The notes: generated from the sequence alone by a model not told the origin. 64,000 nt of DNA from Ligustrum vulgare (GCA_963555705.1 OY743187.1:17188133-17252132); one strand, 5' to 3'; positions 44,891-56,719 are shown, numbered from the stretch's first letter. Made by a program: numbers and translations.

Positions 44891-46930
44891 TACCTTAAGA
44901 GATTTTAACAGGCTTAAAGCTTAGTCTAAATTATTTTCACATTTTGGGATGTCTAACTAAGGCTAGGCCTTATAAGCCACATAAAGAAATTGGACTCCAA
45001 AACAGTCGGCAGCTACTTTATTAGTTGTTCTGAGTGATCTAGGGGCTATTAATTTTATGATCCCACACTTAAGTCAACTTTTGAAATGGAAAATGCAACA
45101 TATTTTTGAGGATGTTGAGTTTGGGGGAGAAATAAGGTTAGAGATATTGTCTTTAAGGAAAAAGTTGAGGAATGATCGGTTTCGATTCCTATTGTTGCTT
45201 TTGACAATGTGCAAGTTTTTATGCATGTCATTGATCAACAAGCATATCCGGAACCTCAATTCGACAATATTGAAGAACCTCCCATCCAAAATAAGGTAAA
45301 TTTCAGAAGTACAAACTCAACAACCTCAATAACTAAAGCTATTAAGGAGATCCACGAGAGAAGGGGAAAAAATGCTATTCCGGATAATATAAATAGTATT
45401 TTTCCAAGAACATAAGGAAATAATGGAATGGTGGAAGATGGTCCAATCAATTACATCAGGCCATGAAGGGTTCTAACTCTCAGAAGTGGATTGATGTCGT
45501 AAATAAGGAGTATAAGCATATGCAAGACAATAAAGTTTGGATCTTATCCTATTACCAGAAGGTACGAAGCCCATTGGTCTTAAATGGATTTTTAAACCAA
45601 GAAGGATTCGAAAGGTAATGTGGAAAGATATAAGGTTCGTCTTGTATCTAAGGGCTTTACACAGAATGATGGCATTGATTATAAAGAGACTTTCTCTTCG
45701 GTTTCAATGAAAGACTCTTTCAAGAAAGTTAGGTTGTTGCACATTTTGACCTCCAGTTACATCAAATGGATGTTAAGACAACGTTTCTCAATGGAGACAT
45801 TGATGAGACGGTTTGCAAATTAAAGAAATCCATTTATGTGCTCAAGCCAACTTCCTGTTAAGGGTAATAAAAATTTCATCAAGTAATTATCTCATTTGGT
45901 CTTGAGATTAATGTTGTTGATGGTTGTATGTATTACAAGTTCAGTGGGAGTAAGTGTATTTTCCTGGTTTTATATGTTGATTATTGCTTGCCACCAATGA
46001 TATAGGCATGTCACATAAAATTATGAGATTTTTTGTCAAGGAATTTTGAGATTAAAAATCTTGGTGACATCTCTTTTGTATTAGGGATTCAGATACACCG
46101 AGATTGTTCTCGAGGTATTCTTGGATTGTCACAAAAGGGCTATATCGATAAAGTACTTAAGAGGTTTGGCATACAAGACAGTAAATCAGGGGACACCCTT
46201 ATATCGTTAAGGGAGACAATTAGTCTCAACTAATGCCCGAAAAATTATCTTGAAGTTAAAGAAATGCAGAAGATCTCATATAGCTTAGCTATAGGGAATC
46301 TGATGTATACTCAAGTTTGTACGCGTCCGGATATTGCGTACATTGTTGGGATACTAAGGAGATATTTAAGTAACCCTGGGATGGATCATTTGGAAAGCAG
46401 CAAAACATGGGTTATAAGGTATTTAAAGAGAGCAAAAGATTACATGCTCACATACAGAAAATCGGATCAGTTGGAGATCATATGGTATTATGATTCTGAT
46501 TTTTTGCTAGATGCCAAAATAGTAGAAGATCCATATCAGGCTACACCTATCTTCTAGTTGGAGGAGCTATTTCCGGAAGGAGTGCTTAACAAACACTTTA
46601 GCTTCTTTCACTTGGCAGCACAGTTTGTAGCAATTTTGGGGGCATCTAATTATGGAATATAGTTGCGAAATTTTGTCACTGGGCTGCATATTCTGTACGG
46701 TATAGAAAGACCACTAAAGTTATATTGTGACAATAACTCAGCAAATTTATATTCCAGTAACAACAGGAGCTCAACTAAGTCAAAATACATTGACATAAGT
46801 TTCTGGTTGTGAATGACACAGTTCAGAGTGGACACGTGTCAATAAGAGCACATTGGGACAAACTCCATAATTGCGGATCCGCTTACTAAAATATTACAAC
46901 CCAAGGTCTTTCATGAGCACATTGCTCATA
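44860..46930 (+). pseudogene. Copia-I copy B pol remnant lacking protease and integrase core
   Basis: Immediately after the knuckle the reading passes to NYFHILGCLTKARPYKPHKE, which in active copia proteins lies after the integrase catalytic domain. Then come the linker, RT start RYKVRLVSKGFTQNDGIDY (45620), RT middle FEIKNLGDISFVLGIQIHRD (46040), DIAYIVGILRRYLSNPG (46330) and a broken RNase H. The usual YVDD region near 45960 reads as a degenerate LYVDY-like sequence. Nonfunctional. Confidence 0.87.
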
Positions 46931-47369
46931 TGGGTATTGTATTTCTTCAGGATATTTGGTTTCAGTGGGAGTTTGTATTTTGGGTGTTTTAGACACATTT
47001 AAAGTCCTTTTGGATACAGTTTAAAGTTAAAGTTATTTACAGCTGTAAGGTTTCAGGTTTATTATCTCTGAACTCGTTTGAGGATGATCTCACTAAAGTT
47101 GGACCAGTTGGAAATAGGCATGTTGAAGATCACATTACATGTAATTTCCATGCTACACATCCATACTTGATCCATGTCATTCAGTTATGTCGATATACGT
47201 GACCATTGATAGATTTAGTTACGATTAATGTAGCGAAAGCCGCTTTGATCCTATGTTGATATAATTGATGGACCGGATTGTTTGGGGATGCATTCAGTAA
47301 TGATAGCAAAATTCTGAGTACTCATGAGGTTATGATTGATACACAATTGTAAGGTTACACATATAGCTC

Positions 47370-47380
47370 AAGTGGGAGAT
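47370..47380 (+). promoter_or_regulatory. Polypurine tract of Copia-I copy B
   Basis: AAGTGGGAGAT immediately before the 3' LTR. Confidence 0.88.
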
Positions 47381-47831
47381 TGTAAGGATTTTAATCAATC
47401 GTGTGGGCTTATATGTGAATTATTGTGTATTGAATAAAATGCTATCAAATTTGGTTAAGCCCATTTAAAGTGATCTAATAAGGATTTTATATATATCGGG
47501 CTTTAATGCATCTAATTAATGTATGGGCTTTTATGTGTAGATACCAGGTCATTACCTAATTCATGATGGGCCGAATTAGGTTAACTGAAAATTCAGTATA
47601 TAAAGTCGGTTATGGTCCCTGAATCGTACATACTGTTCATTCTTTTTGACATCCCATCATCAGAGATAAAATAAGGACTACATATTGATTTGGAAGATCC
47701 AACCGCCGAATCGTTCATCGTGAACAATCTCTGATTAAGGTATGCTTCCGCTTTAGTTATTGATTCTTGATAATTCAACATGATGATTTTGGATCATAGA
47801 TAAATAATTATCTGTGATGAATTTTCTAACA
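47381..47831 (+). repeat. 3' LTR of Copia-I copy B
   Basis: 451 bp, partner of 41387-41837. Confidence 0.94.
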
Positions 47832-48243
47832 CTTTTCTCTTGCAAGCTCTGCATTTTAGCCGATGGTCTAAAGGAACTTGACTTCGAGAATCACTAACAA
47901 TTCTGTGATGGTTCACAGACGAAACTGCATCATGATCATCTACCTCACTCTCCCTGAATCGTTCCTAATGAGCTCGGGGACTGCCTTGTGCCATGAGCTC
48001 CTGGATATTGCTCTTCAAGAGATTTATGATGGATTCATTGTATTTTGCTCTGTGACGCCACAATTGAGCTTCATTTACAACCTGCTTTATTCTATCACCC
48101 AACTCCTCGTTCTCGCGGTTAATATTCTCTAGGTTATACTGCTTCTCGTGTAATTTGGTGTTCACTCCTTCTTGTAAGGAATTCAAAATAGAAACGGTAT
48201 GCCTCTGGTTTAACTCTCTTACACCCATCAGGAGGTTCTCTAC
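47832..48243 (-). pseudogene. Middle exon of the BOI-like gene up to the first RING cysteines
   Basis: The acceptor CCATCAG precedes VENLLMGVRELNQRH at 48243; the coiled region follows, then SEVDDHDAVSS and CRACKRK at the Copia-I junction. A TAG at 47965-47967 interrupts an otherwise single open frame. The phase joins the upstream exon cleanly (phase 0). Confidence 0.85.
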
Positions 48244-48523
48244 CTGATGGACAAAGACGAATTGAGAAGCTGTAATATAAGCGAAGATTAATTTTTATTT
48301 TTTTCAGTAAATAATTACAACATAGAATTAACAAACTTCACTGAGCATATTTTTAAAACTAAATAGTCTACGACTATAGGCAAAACTTCTATTATGTTGC
48401 CAATCCAGTAAAAAATATTTTTTTATGCAACAAAGTAGTTTCTTCCAAATCCGTAATGTCCAGAATTCAAATATCAAGACTAACAAGTGTGCCTCATACG
48501 AAAATTTGTTTAGGAGACTGTAC

Positions 48524-48882
48524 CTGACGGTTCATATATCCGCCAAATTCTGCTGTCTGTCGATCTAACTCCAGTTTAATACTATTGCCAAGGGAAAGAA
48601 CACTAGAAAGGGTGTTTCCTGTGTTTTCATCAGCAGGAAAATCGGAGGAATTCCGTTCTCCCTGGCAAGAAAGTTTGAGCCCAGTTGATACAGGATTAGG
48701 ATTCAAAAGAGTTTCAATATGGCCCACATCATTGGACTGCAAGATATTATTTATTGATATTGGAAGCTCCCTTTGCCTGCCTGCAGGTTCCGCTTCCCTG
48801 ACTCTGTTAATAGGCTGATTTGCAACAAGGGCAGGCTTATTATCCATAGGGTTTGTGGAATCAGCACCATGGTCAATTGGAA
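48524..48882 (-). pseudogene. Upstream exon of the BOI-like gene
   Basis: Open frame with NQPINRVREAEPAGRQREL, LSSVLSLGNSIKLELDRQ and GGYMNRQ, ending at a CAG/GTACAG donor; a TTTTCACAG acceptor lies at 48883. The 280-bp intron to the next exon has GT-AG ends. The start-codon exon is not seen; it may lie beyond Copia-II. Confidence 0.75.
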
Positions 48883-48956
48883 CTGTGAAAATAGGTTCAA
48901 AATTATTATTATGAGATAAAAAATGTATTACCAAAAATTGAAAAGGGTAAAGTAAA

Positions 48957-49271
48957 TGTTGGAAGTAGATGGGCACCAATCAGTCTTACTGTCAAAGAAA
49001 AGAAAGTGAAACTTAACTATTTCCTTCACTTGTATTTTTTCAGCAAATTACATGACCTTTTATATAGCTCAAAAGATAATTCTAGACTTATATTAATGAC
49101 ACAAGACTAGATACATTGTTCTATTTATCTAGACATTGTATTTATTTAAATCATAAATATAGTGACCTTTAAAATGACTTCAAATGTATCTACTCTTAAT
49201 CTTGAAACTTCAAGTCATTGAATCTGATTTCATTAATTTTGCTGCCATTAAATCAAGTTTAATTTCCAACA
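48957..49271 (-). repeat. 3' LTR of Copia-II
   Basis: 315 bp; ends TGTTGG / CCAACA. Confidence 0.96.
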
Positions 49272-52200
49272 TCCTCTCCTAAACTTGATTTCTTCACAAT
49301 ACCAAGCATATTTTTGAACTTCTGGAACACATCATGCTTGAGTGGCTTTGTGAACATATCAGCAATCTGATCAAAAGTCTTCACAAACTCCAATTCAACT
49401 TCCTTTTTAGCAATGCAGTCTCGAATGAAATGAAATCTTGTGTCAATGTGCTTGCTCCGATTGTGAAATACCGGATTCCTTGCCAAAGCTTGAGCAGATT
49501 TGTTGTCAATCACGATCTTGGTAGCTTCTATTTGTTCTGAACAAATCTCTTTAAGTAATCTCCTTAACCAAATGGCTTGGCAAGCACAAAATGTAGTTGA
49601 AACATATTCAGATTCACATGTCGATAGAGTAACGATGGGTTGTTTCTTAGAACACCATGAAATGGGATTATTTCCCATGAAAAACACAAAACCAGTTGTA
49701 CTCTTTCTATCATCGATATCACCAGCGAAATCACTGTCATTATAGCCTACCAGCTTAAATTCTTCAGAAGACGAATAAAAAATCCCATAGTCAAGAGTAC
49801 CTTTGAGATAACGAAGGATTCTCTAGGCTGCCTTCATATGAGATTCAGAAGGCATTTCCATAAAATGACTTACTAACCCAACTGCAAACAAGATGTCAGG
49901 TCTTGTACAAGTTAAATATCTTAAACTTCCCACCAGGCTTTTGAACAGAGTTGGATCCACACTTTTTTGATTATCCATCTTGGAAAATTTTATTCCACAC
50001 TCCATAGGAGTATTGACAGACTTGCAATCCAGCATATTGAATCTTTTGAGCACCTCCTTTGCATAGCTTTCCTGACTGATGAAAATACCTTCCTTCAATT
50101 GCTTTACTTCGATTCCCAAATAGTAGGACATCAATCCCAGTGTACTCATCTCGAACTCATGAGCCATTGCATCTTTAAAATCTTCAAACATTTTTGGATT
50201 AGTTCCTGTGAATATAAGATCATCCACATAGATACAAACAAATAAAAGATCATTATTTTGCTTCTTCACATAAAGAGCATATTCATGCAAGCATTTAGTA
50301 AAACCATTTTCTTGGAAATACTTGTCGATCCGACTATTCCAAACTCTAGATGCCTGCTTGAGCCCGTATAAAGCTTTTTTCAATTTTAACACTTTATCTT
50401 CTTGGCCTTTAACAACATATCCCACGGGATGCTCAATGTAAACTTCCTCCTCGAGATAGCCATTGAGAAAAGCGGATTTAACATCCAGTTGATGTATTTT
50501 CCAATGGTTTTGAGCAGCAATAGAAATTAGTAGTCTGATGGTCTCCATACGAGCAACAGGCGCAAACACTTCTTCATAGTCAATACCATGCCTTTGCTTG
50601 TAGCCTTTAACAATAAGCCTCGCCTTGTATCTCTCCACATCTCTTTTAGCATTTTTCTTGATTTTATATACCCATTTGACTCCAATGGCATGATGATTGT
50701 TTGGAAGAGAAGCAAGTTCCCAAGTGTCATTCCTTTCGATGGCTTGAATTTCTTCATTCATTGCACAAATCCAATTCTGTTCTTTGCTGGTTTCTTCAAA
50801 ACTCACTGGTTCAATATCTGAAAATAAACAAAACAAGTTTATATCATCATAAAAATCAGCAAGGTTTCGATATCCTTGAGGTCCCACACTTGAACTTGAA
50901 GAACTTGAAGTAGGTGAAGATGTAGACGATGATGGAATTAGTGAATTTGGTGGAGTAATAGCATCTTCAGCTTCCTGGACAGTCTCTTCTTCTTCTTCTT
51001 CTTCTTCTTCTTTATCATCGAAGTAAGGAAGGAAATCATAAGATTCAGATCCTTTTACTTCAAAGTTCCAATCCCATGATGCTTCTTCATCGAACTCAAC
51101 ATCTCTACTTGTCACAATAGTTGCCTTGTTTGGATTGAACAACTTGTATCCTTTTGAGTTTTCATCATAACCAATGAAAACAAGCTTTTCACTTCGATCA
51201 TCAAGCTTTGACCTCTTTTGTTCAGGAACCTCCACATAAGCAATACACCCAAAAATCCTCAAGTGTGCTATACTTGGCTTCCATCCACTCCAAGCTTCTT
51301 GAGGTGTCACATCCTTCAAGCTTTTTGTTGGGCTGCGATTTGAGATATAAACCGCACAAGATACCGCTTCAGCCCAAAAATCTTTGGGCATATTCTTACT
51401 TTTTAACATGGTTCTTACCATGTTAAGGATCGTCTGATTCTTCCTCTTGACAACTCCGTTTTGTTGGGGGGATCTAGGAACCGTCAATGGATGTCGAATT
51501 CCATGCAACTCACAGAAACTTTTAAACTCATTAGATGTAAATTTTCCACCTCTATCTGTTCTTAAAGCTTTAATTTCAAAACCACTTTCTTTTTCAACTA
51601 AAGCCTTGAATTTTTTAAAGGCATCAAAAGCTTCAGATTTTTTCTTCAAGAAATACACCCAAGTCTTTCTACTATAATCATCAATAAACAAAATAAAGTA
51701 GGAACTTTTACCAAGAGATTGCGGCTTAATGGGGCCACACACATCTGCATGAATAAGTTGTAGTGGCTTAGTAGCTCTTGAAGTAGATTGTTTGGGGAAG
51801 CTTTTTCTCGAATGTTTTCCCAGCAAACACGCCTCACAAAGCTGTTCAGGGTGATTAATGGCTGGAATGTTTTTTACCATCTTCTTTTCTCCCAAAGCTT
51901 TGAGTCCTCCAAAGTTTAGATGACCAAACCTCATGTGCCACTTCCACGAGGAGTCATGGATACAAGTTTTCAAGCACATGCTCTCAGTGTTTTGCAAGTT
52001 CAGCATAAACATCCTATTGCTAGTCATAGGAACCTTAGCAATAAGATTATCATCACGGTCTTTAAGCCAAAGAAATTGTCCCACCATATTAATTTTACAC
52101 CCACTCTCCAATAGTTGCCCAATGCTCAAAATATTATTTTGCAATTTAGGAGTGTAATAAACATCAATAAGAAGCTTATGACCACCATGTTTTGTTTTAA

Positions 52201-53377
52201 ACAAAATTGTACCTTTTCCTTTGATCTCCACCTTTGTGTTGTCACCAAAGCGTACATTCCCATTTACACTAGTATCAAGCTCTGCGAACTTGCTTTTATC
52301 GCCTGTCATGTGATTGCTAGCCCCATTGTCAAGATACCATAAATTCTTTCCTCCATCAATTTCATTTTCAAAAGAAAGAAGTAAAGTTGGCTCTCTCATA
52401 TCTTCATTGCGCTCCACGAGATTTGCTTCAACTTCTTTCTCTTTTGAGGGACACCCCCAAGAATAGTGACCATTCCTTCCGCAAGAGTAGCATTCAACTT
52501 GTGATTTGTCAATTTTTCTGATATTGTTTCTACTATAATTTCCTCTTCCCCAACATCTTTCATGTCCTCTTTGAAATCTGGATTCATTGGGAAAATTTTG
52601 CTCATTTCTGTCTCTTCCTTGACTTCATGCATATCCACGTCCACGTGCACGACCTCTTCCTCTTCCACGAACTTGTCCTTTTCCATATTTCTCCAAAAAA
52701 TCTTCTTTGGATTTTAAAGACAACTTTGAGTACAAAGCTTGCTCTACTTGCTCCTGTTTGTCTCTATTCATTCTCTCCTCATGGGCTCTTAAAGAACCAC
52801 TCAATTCATCAACAGTCATGCTATCCAAATCCTTGGATTCTTCAATTGCTACCACCACATGATTAAATTTTGAGTTAAGCGACCGCAAGATTCTCTCAAT
52901 AACTCGAACATCTTCAATGGTCTCACCAAGTCTCTTCATTTGATTTACCACTCCTTGAACTCTTGAGAGATAATCTGAAATGGATTCAGAATCCTTCATC
53001 AAGAGAGTTTCAAACTCAGCCCTTAGAGTTTGAAGTCTGACTTTCTTCACCTTGTCAACTCCCATAACTGAATTACGCAGAGTTTCCCATGCAACCTTGG
53101 ATGTGGTTGCATTAGCAACCTTCTCGAACATTTCGTCATCCAAACCTTGATGGATGATGGTGAGTGCACATTGATCTTTCTTCCTCTCCTTCTCCATGGC
53201 ATCTCTCTGGGCTTGTGTCATGTTCGCCTCTTCTTGAGGTTCTTCAAATCCTCGGTCTACAATATCTCACACTCCTTGTGAACCGAGAATGGCCTTCATC
53301 CTAATTGCCCAATTCTCATAGTTGACTTTGGTGAGTAGTGGATATTGAAAGGAAATAGCAGCTGACTTTGATGCCAT
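49259..53377 (-). pseudogene. Copia-II gag-pol, single frame with three nonsense codons
   Basis: The start ATG at 53375-53377 gives MASKSAAISFQYPLL. Order: gag UBN2 core, RG-rich stretch, zinc knuckle CYSCGRNGHYSWGC, protease with YLDNGASNHM, the pre-integrase WHMRFGHLNF, integrase (HADVCGP, FIDDYSRKTWVY, LRTDRGGKF), RT with ARLIVKGYKQRHGIDYEE and CIYVDDLIFTG, and RNase H ([18 protein letters not shown]). In-frame stops: TGA 53267-53269, TGA 52625-52627, TAG 49823-49825; the first and third fit TGG changed by G-to-A. The integrase catalytic glutamate (usual NGVVERKN) is lysine (NGVVKRKN). Everything else is in one frame. Confidence 0.95.
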
Positions 53378-53382
53378 ACCAG

Positions 53383-53395
53383 GGCTCTGATACCA
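53383..53395 (-). promoter_or_regulatory. Primer-binding site of Copia-II
   Basis: The minus strand reads TGGTATCAGAGCC three bases inside the LTR; initiator tRNA-Met type. Confidence 0.94.
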
Positions 53396-53398
53396 CTT

Positions 53399-53713
53399 TG
53401 TTGGAAGTAGATGGGCACCAATCAGTCTTACTGTCAAAGAAAATAAAGTGAAACTTAACTATTTCCTTCACTTGTATTTTTCCAGCAAATTACATGACAT
53501 TTTATATAGCTCAAAAGATAATTCTAGACTTATATTAATGACACAAGACTAGATACATTGTTCTATTTATCTAGACATTGTATTTATTTAAATCATAAAT
53601 ATAGTGACCTTTAAAATGACTTCAAATGTATCTACTCTTAATCTTGAAACTTCAAGTCATTGAATCTGATTTTATTAATTTTGCTTCCATTAAATCAAGT
53701 TTAATTTCCAACA
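53399..53713 (-). repeat. 5' LTR of Copia-II
   Basis: 315 bp; a TATATAAA-type box reads on the minus strand near 53500-53507. Confidence 0.96.
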
Positions 53714-53718
53714 GTAAA

Positions 53719-55009
53719 TGTAACAAGTAACTCCTACCAAGAAAATGAAACTATAAAATATTCAGATTAATGTAATAGCATCTGTGGGAGTCTCACTTAT
53801 TATTACAAAAAATTCAAGTGAAGACATTCATGATTCTTCTTTACCTTTTTATCAATATCCACGTTTCAATATTACCACTATCGTGTATAATCAAAAATAA
53901 TATATGATCGAAATTGGAGATCCTACAAACTATATAATCCATAGAAATAAGAACATAATTTTGACATTGTAAAATCTTCTCGACAGGTGTGGAAACTGAA
54001 TCCACTACTTGTTGTTACTTAAGACATATGAAGCCACTGTCAACCATTCAAGAGATGCTGCGGACGGAGGGGGGGGGAGCATAATAAATGGTCATCTAAG
54101 AGTGAGGAGGCCATGTTTTGAGTAGTTGCACACCACTTCTTACATGATAAGAAGCATGAAATGCTCTAAAAGGCTACGTATATGTGGGTTAGCACCGGAT
54201 CTTTTTGAACATCCTCAAACAGACGAGCAACATTCATTTGACAATAAAACGTCAAGTCAAAATTGCAAAAATGTTTTTTTCAGTTCATGACCAATTTGGA
54301 TATCTTAGGACACTAAATTATATCATGAACATGAAGACAGGATATAATTTTCTCTCAATATTATTGGAGAAACATCATGTATGCACGTGTCCATGCTTCT
54401 TAGATTATGCCCCTGCTTAGTCCATTTATCAAACTCATTTCAACCAATCATATTATGGGCCCACATCTTTTATCAACTTTTTAATTACATATTTTATTAA
54501 TTTTTATCAAAATCTACTAAAGATCTTTTATGTTTTTTTAATCAAAACCAAATAGGTGCTACATCTGATCGAATAAAAAGGCTCAGTTAAAAAAACTTGT
54601 CACTTGGAGAAAAGAGAAGATTATTCAGTTAATTTGTTCAGTTTATGCCCTAATTCACATGACCAGCAGAGATTTGAAGATCGAGGCCCAAAAAGTGTCA
54701 CATACGGTATATGTAAAGCAAATCTGGTACATGTAAGCTATACATTTGTTGACGTTGAAGGAGATATAGTGAAAGTGCCGAGTTTCACCTCAGAGTTTGA
54801 AAAGAAAGAGCAAATTGGCACCAGCAGATCTAAAATTACTAATATTTATTAAATAGTAAATATATCTAAAAAAAATTAACAGAAACATGTTTAAATGGCG
54901 TACCAGAGGTCCAAACAGTGCTTGGTTTAGAATTTCTACTTTCAAGTTCGATTGTGTTGATGAGAGGCACGAAAAAGTGAAAATGCCGAGGGATAGAAGT
55001 CGGAGTATG
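53719..55009. other. Spacer without a supported gene
   Basis: AT-rich, with a (G)n run near 54070. An 82-codon plus frame at 54604-54852 matches no family I know. No upstream exon of the BOI-like gene could be recognised on the minus strand. Confidence 0.5.
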
Positions 55010-55442
55010 ATTATTAAAAAAAAAAACAAGAGCTACAGGGGCGATTATTAAAAAAACAAGAGCTATAGGGGCGATATATGTCGCCCCTATAGATACATAC
55101 AGCGCCCCTATAGATTAAAAAAGGCGCCAAAATTGCCGCTAAAATTTTATTCCTATAGGGGCAACATATGTCATCCCTATAGTATTAAAAAATGCGAGAC
55201 CATTTCCCGTTAAATAATATGGGTCTATTGGGGCGACATAAGTCGTTCCAATAGGTTCTCAGTCTATAGGGGCGACATATGTCGCCACTACAATACACGA
55301 TACTCGCCCCCAATTTATTAAAAAAATGTGGGAAAATTTCCTGTTAAAAAAATGAAGCTATAGGTGCGACATAGCCACCTATAGGGGCGACATAGTTGTC
55401 GTCCCAAAAATGTCGCTCCTATTGCTCTGTTTTCTTGTAGTG
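55010..55442. mobile_element. CACTA-type non-autonomous element, left end damaged
   Basis: The right end is GTTTTCTTGTAGTG, the reverse complement of CACTACAAGAAAAC, the usual plant CACTA terminus. Subterminal repeats are palindromes such as ATAGGGGCGACATATGTCG, present about seven times in both orientations. The left end keeps AAACAAGAGCTA but has lost CACTACAAG; an A-run replaces it. ATT flanks both sides as a possible 3-bp target duplication. It has no transposase. Confidence 0.68.
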
Positions 55443-55910
55443 ATTGTCATCAATGTTTAATGTCTGTGTAACATGTGACTGCACCAAATTAAGGTTAGAT
55501 AGACCAATAAGATTTCACAAATAAAATTAACGTGCTTGAGAAGACAATGTGATATTGAAGAAAACAAAGAAAGAAACTCAAGTCTTCCTAAACCATCCGA
55601 GAATGTGATGCAAAGAAAGACCAAGAAAACAAGAGACAAGTCTTCTCATTGTAAAATTTTCTTTCACAAACATAAGGACGTTGGAATTTAATGGTTTAAT
55701 AGATGTGATTTAATGATCTTAATGTGTGAATTGAAATAAATCTCCATAGTTGCGATAGCTAGATCGACTTTTCAAATTCAACAAGTGTATATTAAAGAGT
55801 ATTGATTTTTCGAGTTGTAAATGACTATATGTAGTTCAAGAGGTGCATAATAGAAGTCACTTGTGTGTATGATGCCATCTAGACCATCAGATGATCATGG
55901 TAAGAGCTAA
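55443..55910 (+). repeat. Dispersed repeat family R, copy 3
   Basis: Begins ATTGTCATCAATGTTTAATG right after the CACTA end and includes GAGAAGACAATGTGATAT, AACCATCCGAGAATGTGA, AAACATAAGGACGTTG and a GTGCATAATAGAAGTCA segment. A related closing motif, ATGACAAATTGACTTGG, lies at about 56335. Confidence 0.7.
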
Positions 55911-56719
55911 TGGTCCTAATGAATTTGCACCAAGAGATGCAAACTATTTTGAATGGATACATTGAAATAGGGATAGATCCAGACCCTTGCAATGATGGTG
56001 TGCTGCTAGCATTGGATCAGTTAAAATTTTTGGGCTTAGACGTAAAATTTTATTTTTCTTTTACTCTTCGGAGATCGTTCGTACTCACCTCAATTCGCTC
56101 GTGCTGATTTGATATCCTAGATTCATCGTCTCTGCATTGAAATCAATAAATCTGAATAGTCCTTCCTATATTTTATTATTATTATTATTATATATATTCC
56201 TCTCCTCTTTGGAATTCCTTTTTATTCATTGACTTCTAAATTTTTATGTTAATTGGAATTGAAAATAATAAGTCGAGATCTGTTTCCACCAATTCATAAG
56301 GTAGAGACTTTCACTTCAATTTTTCCTTCAATGTTATGACAAATTGACTTGGTACACGGTTCAGTGTCGAAACTGGACTTATTTCTATTATTCTTTTTCT
56401 GATGTGCCAATTTGTCCTCTCCTCTCCTCTTGACCTATTTGATTATCTCTAAGTGCTCTTTAAGACTAAAATTTGTCCAATCCTTTTGTCATGGTTCAAA
56501 AATTGAAAATAATTCGCCCATCTTCCAAATCATATTCAAGTGGCGTACATAACTTCACGTTTACCTAAATCACTTTTTAATCATACACATTTTTTCAAAA
56601 TCATTTTTTAATCACATATTTTTACTTCGAAAATAGCACATATTTGTTTATAAACAAAAAAAATTCAACAAACAGAGGCTTGTTTAGATGACAAACTGCT
56701 AGAAGAGAAATATACATCA
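55911..56719. other. Spacer without a supported gene
   Basis: AT-rich, with an (ATT)n tract near 56172-56195. No coding signal. Confidence 0.5.

Larger units (their letters stand above)
41387..47831 (+). mobile_element. Copia-I copy B, complete but degenerate Ty1/copia element
   Basis: Two 451-bp LTRs that differ at roughly 13 positions by eye, with flanks CTTTG (41382-41386) and CTTTT (47832-47836), a 4-of-5 target duplication. Primer site and polypurine tract match copy A. It is inserted in the RING-coding exon of the BOI-like gene, in the opposite orientation to the gene. The interior repeats the copy A plan: long leader, gag, then a fusion that skips protease and the integrase core, then RT and RNase H remnants. 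Confidence 0.93.
41279..48882 (-). pseudogene. BOI-like RING E3 ubiquitin ligase gene, broken by a Copia insertion in the RING finger
   Basis: Three minus-strand pieces are found: 48524-48882, 47832-48243 and 41279-41386. The family comprises plant RING proteins related to BOI / S-RNase-binding protein that ubiquitinate regulators of stress and cell death. Middle piece: a coiled region with MGVRELNQRHTVSILN and LWRHRAKYNESI. The first RING cysteines CRACKRK abut 47832; Copia-I copy B follows; reading resumes at 41386 with EVCFLLLPCR, and in another frame ICPVC and QVYMS then a stop at 41279. The usual HLCLC..C stretch of the RING is missing (about 22 nt lost, with frameshift). A TAG at 47965-47967 also interrupts the frame. 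The 5' exon was not found. Confidence 0.85.
48957..53713 (-). mobile_element. Copia-II, young near-intact Ty1/copia element
   Basis: Two 315-bp LTRs that differ at only five positions by eye (about 98.4% identical), a perfect 5-bp target duplication GTAAA (48952-48956 and 53714-53718), primer site GGCTCTGATACCA (plus strand 53383-53395) and a polypurine tract AGGAGAGGAT (49272-49281, minus). The interior is one gag-pol frame of 1373 codons with three nonsense codons. It sits directly upstream of the BOI-like exon, probably in that gene's intron. Confidence 0.96.

Noticed and set aside
51208..51837. Plus-strand frames opposite the Copia-II gag-pol
   Set aside because: Antisense shadows of a clear gag-pol frame.
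54604..54852. 82-codon frame as a host gene or BOI-like first exon
   Set aside because: Wrong strand for the BOI-like gene and no recognisable motif.
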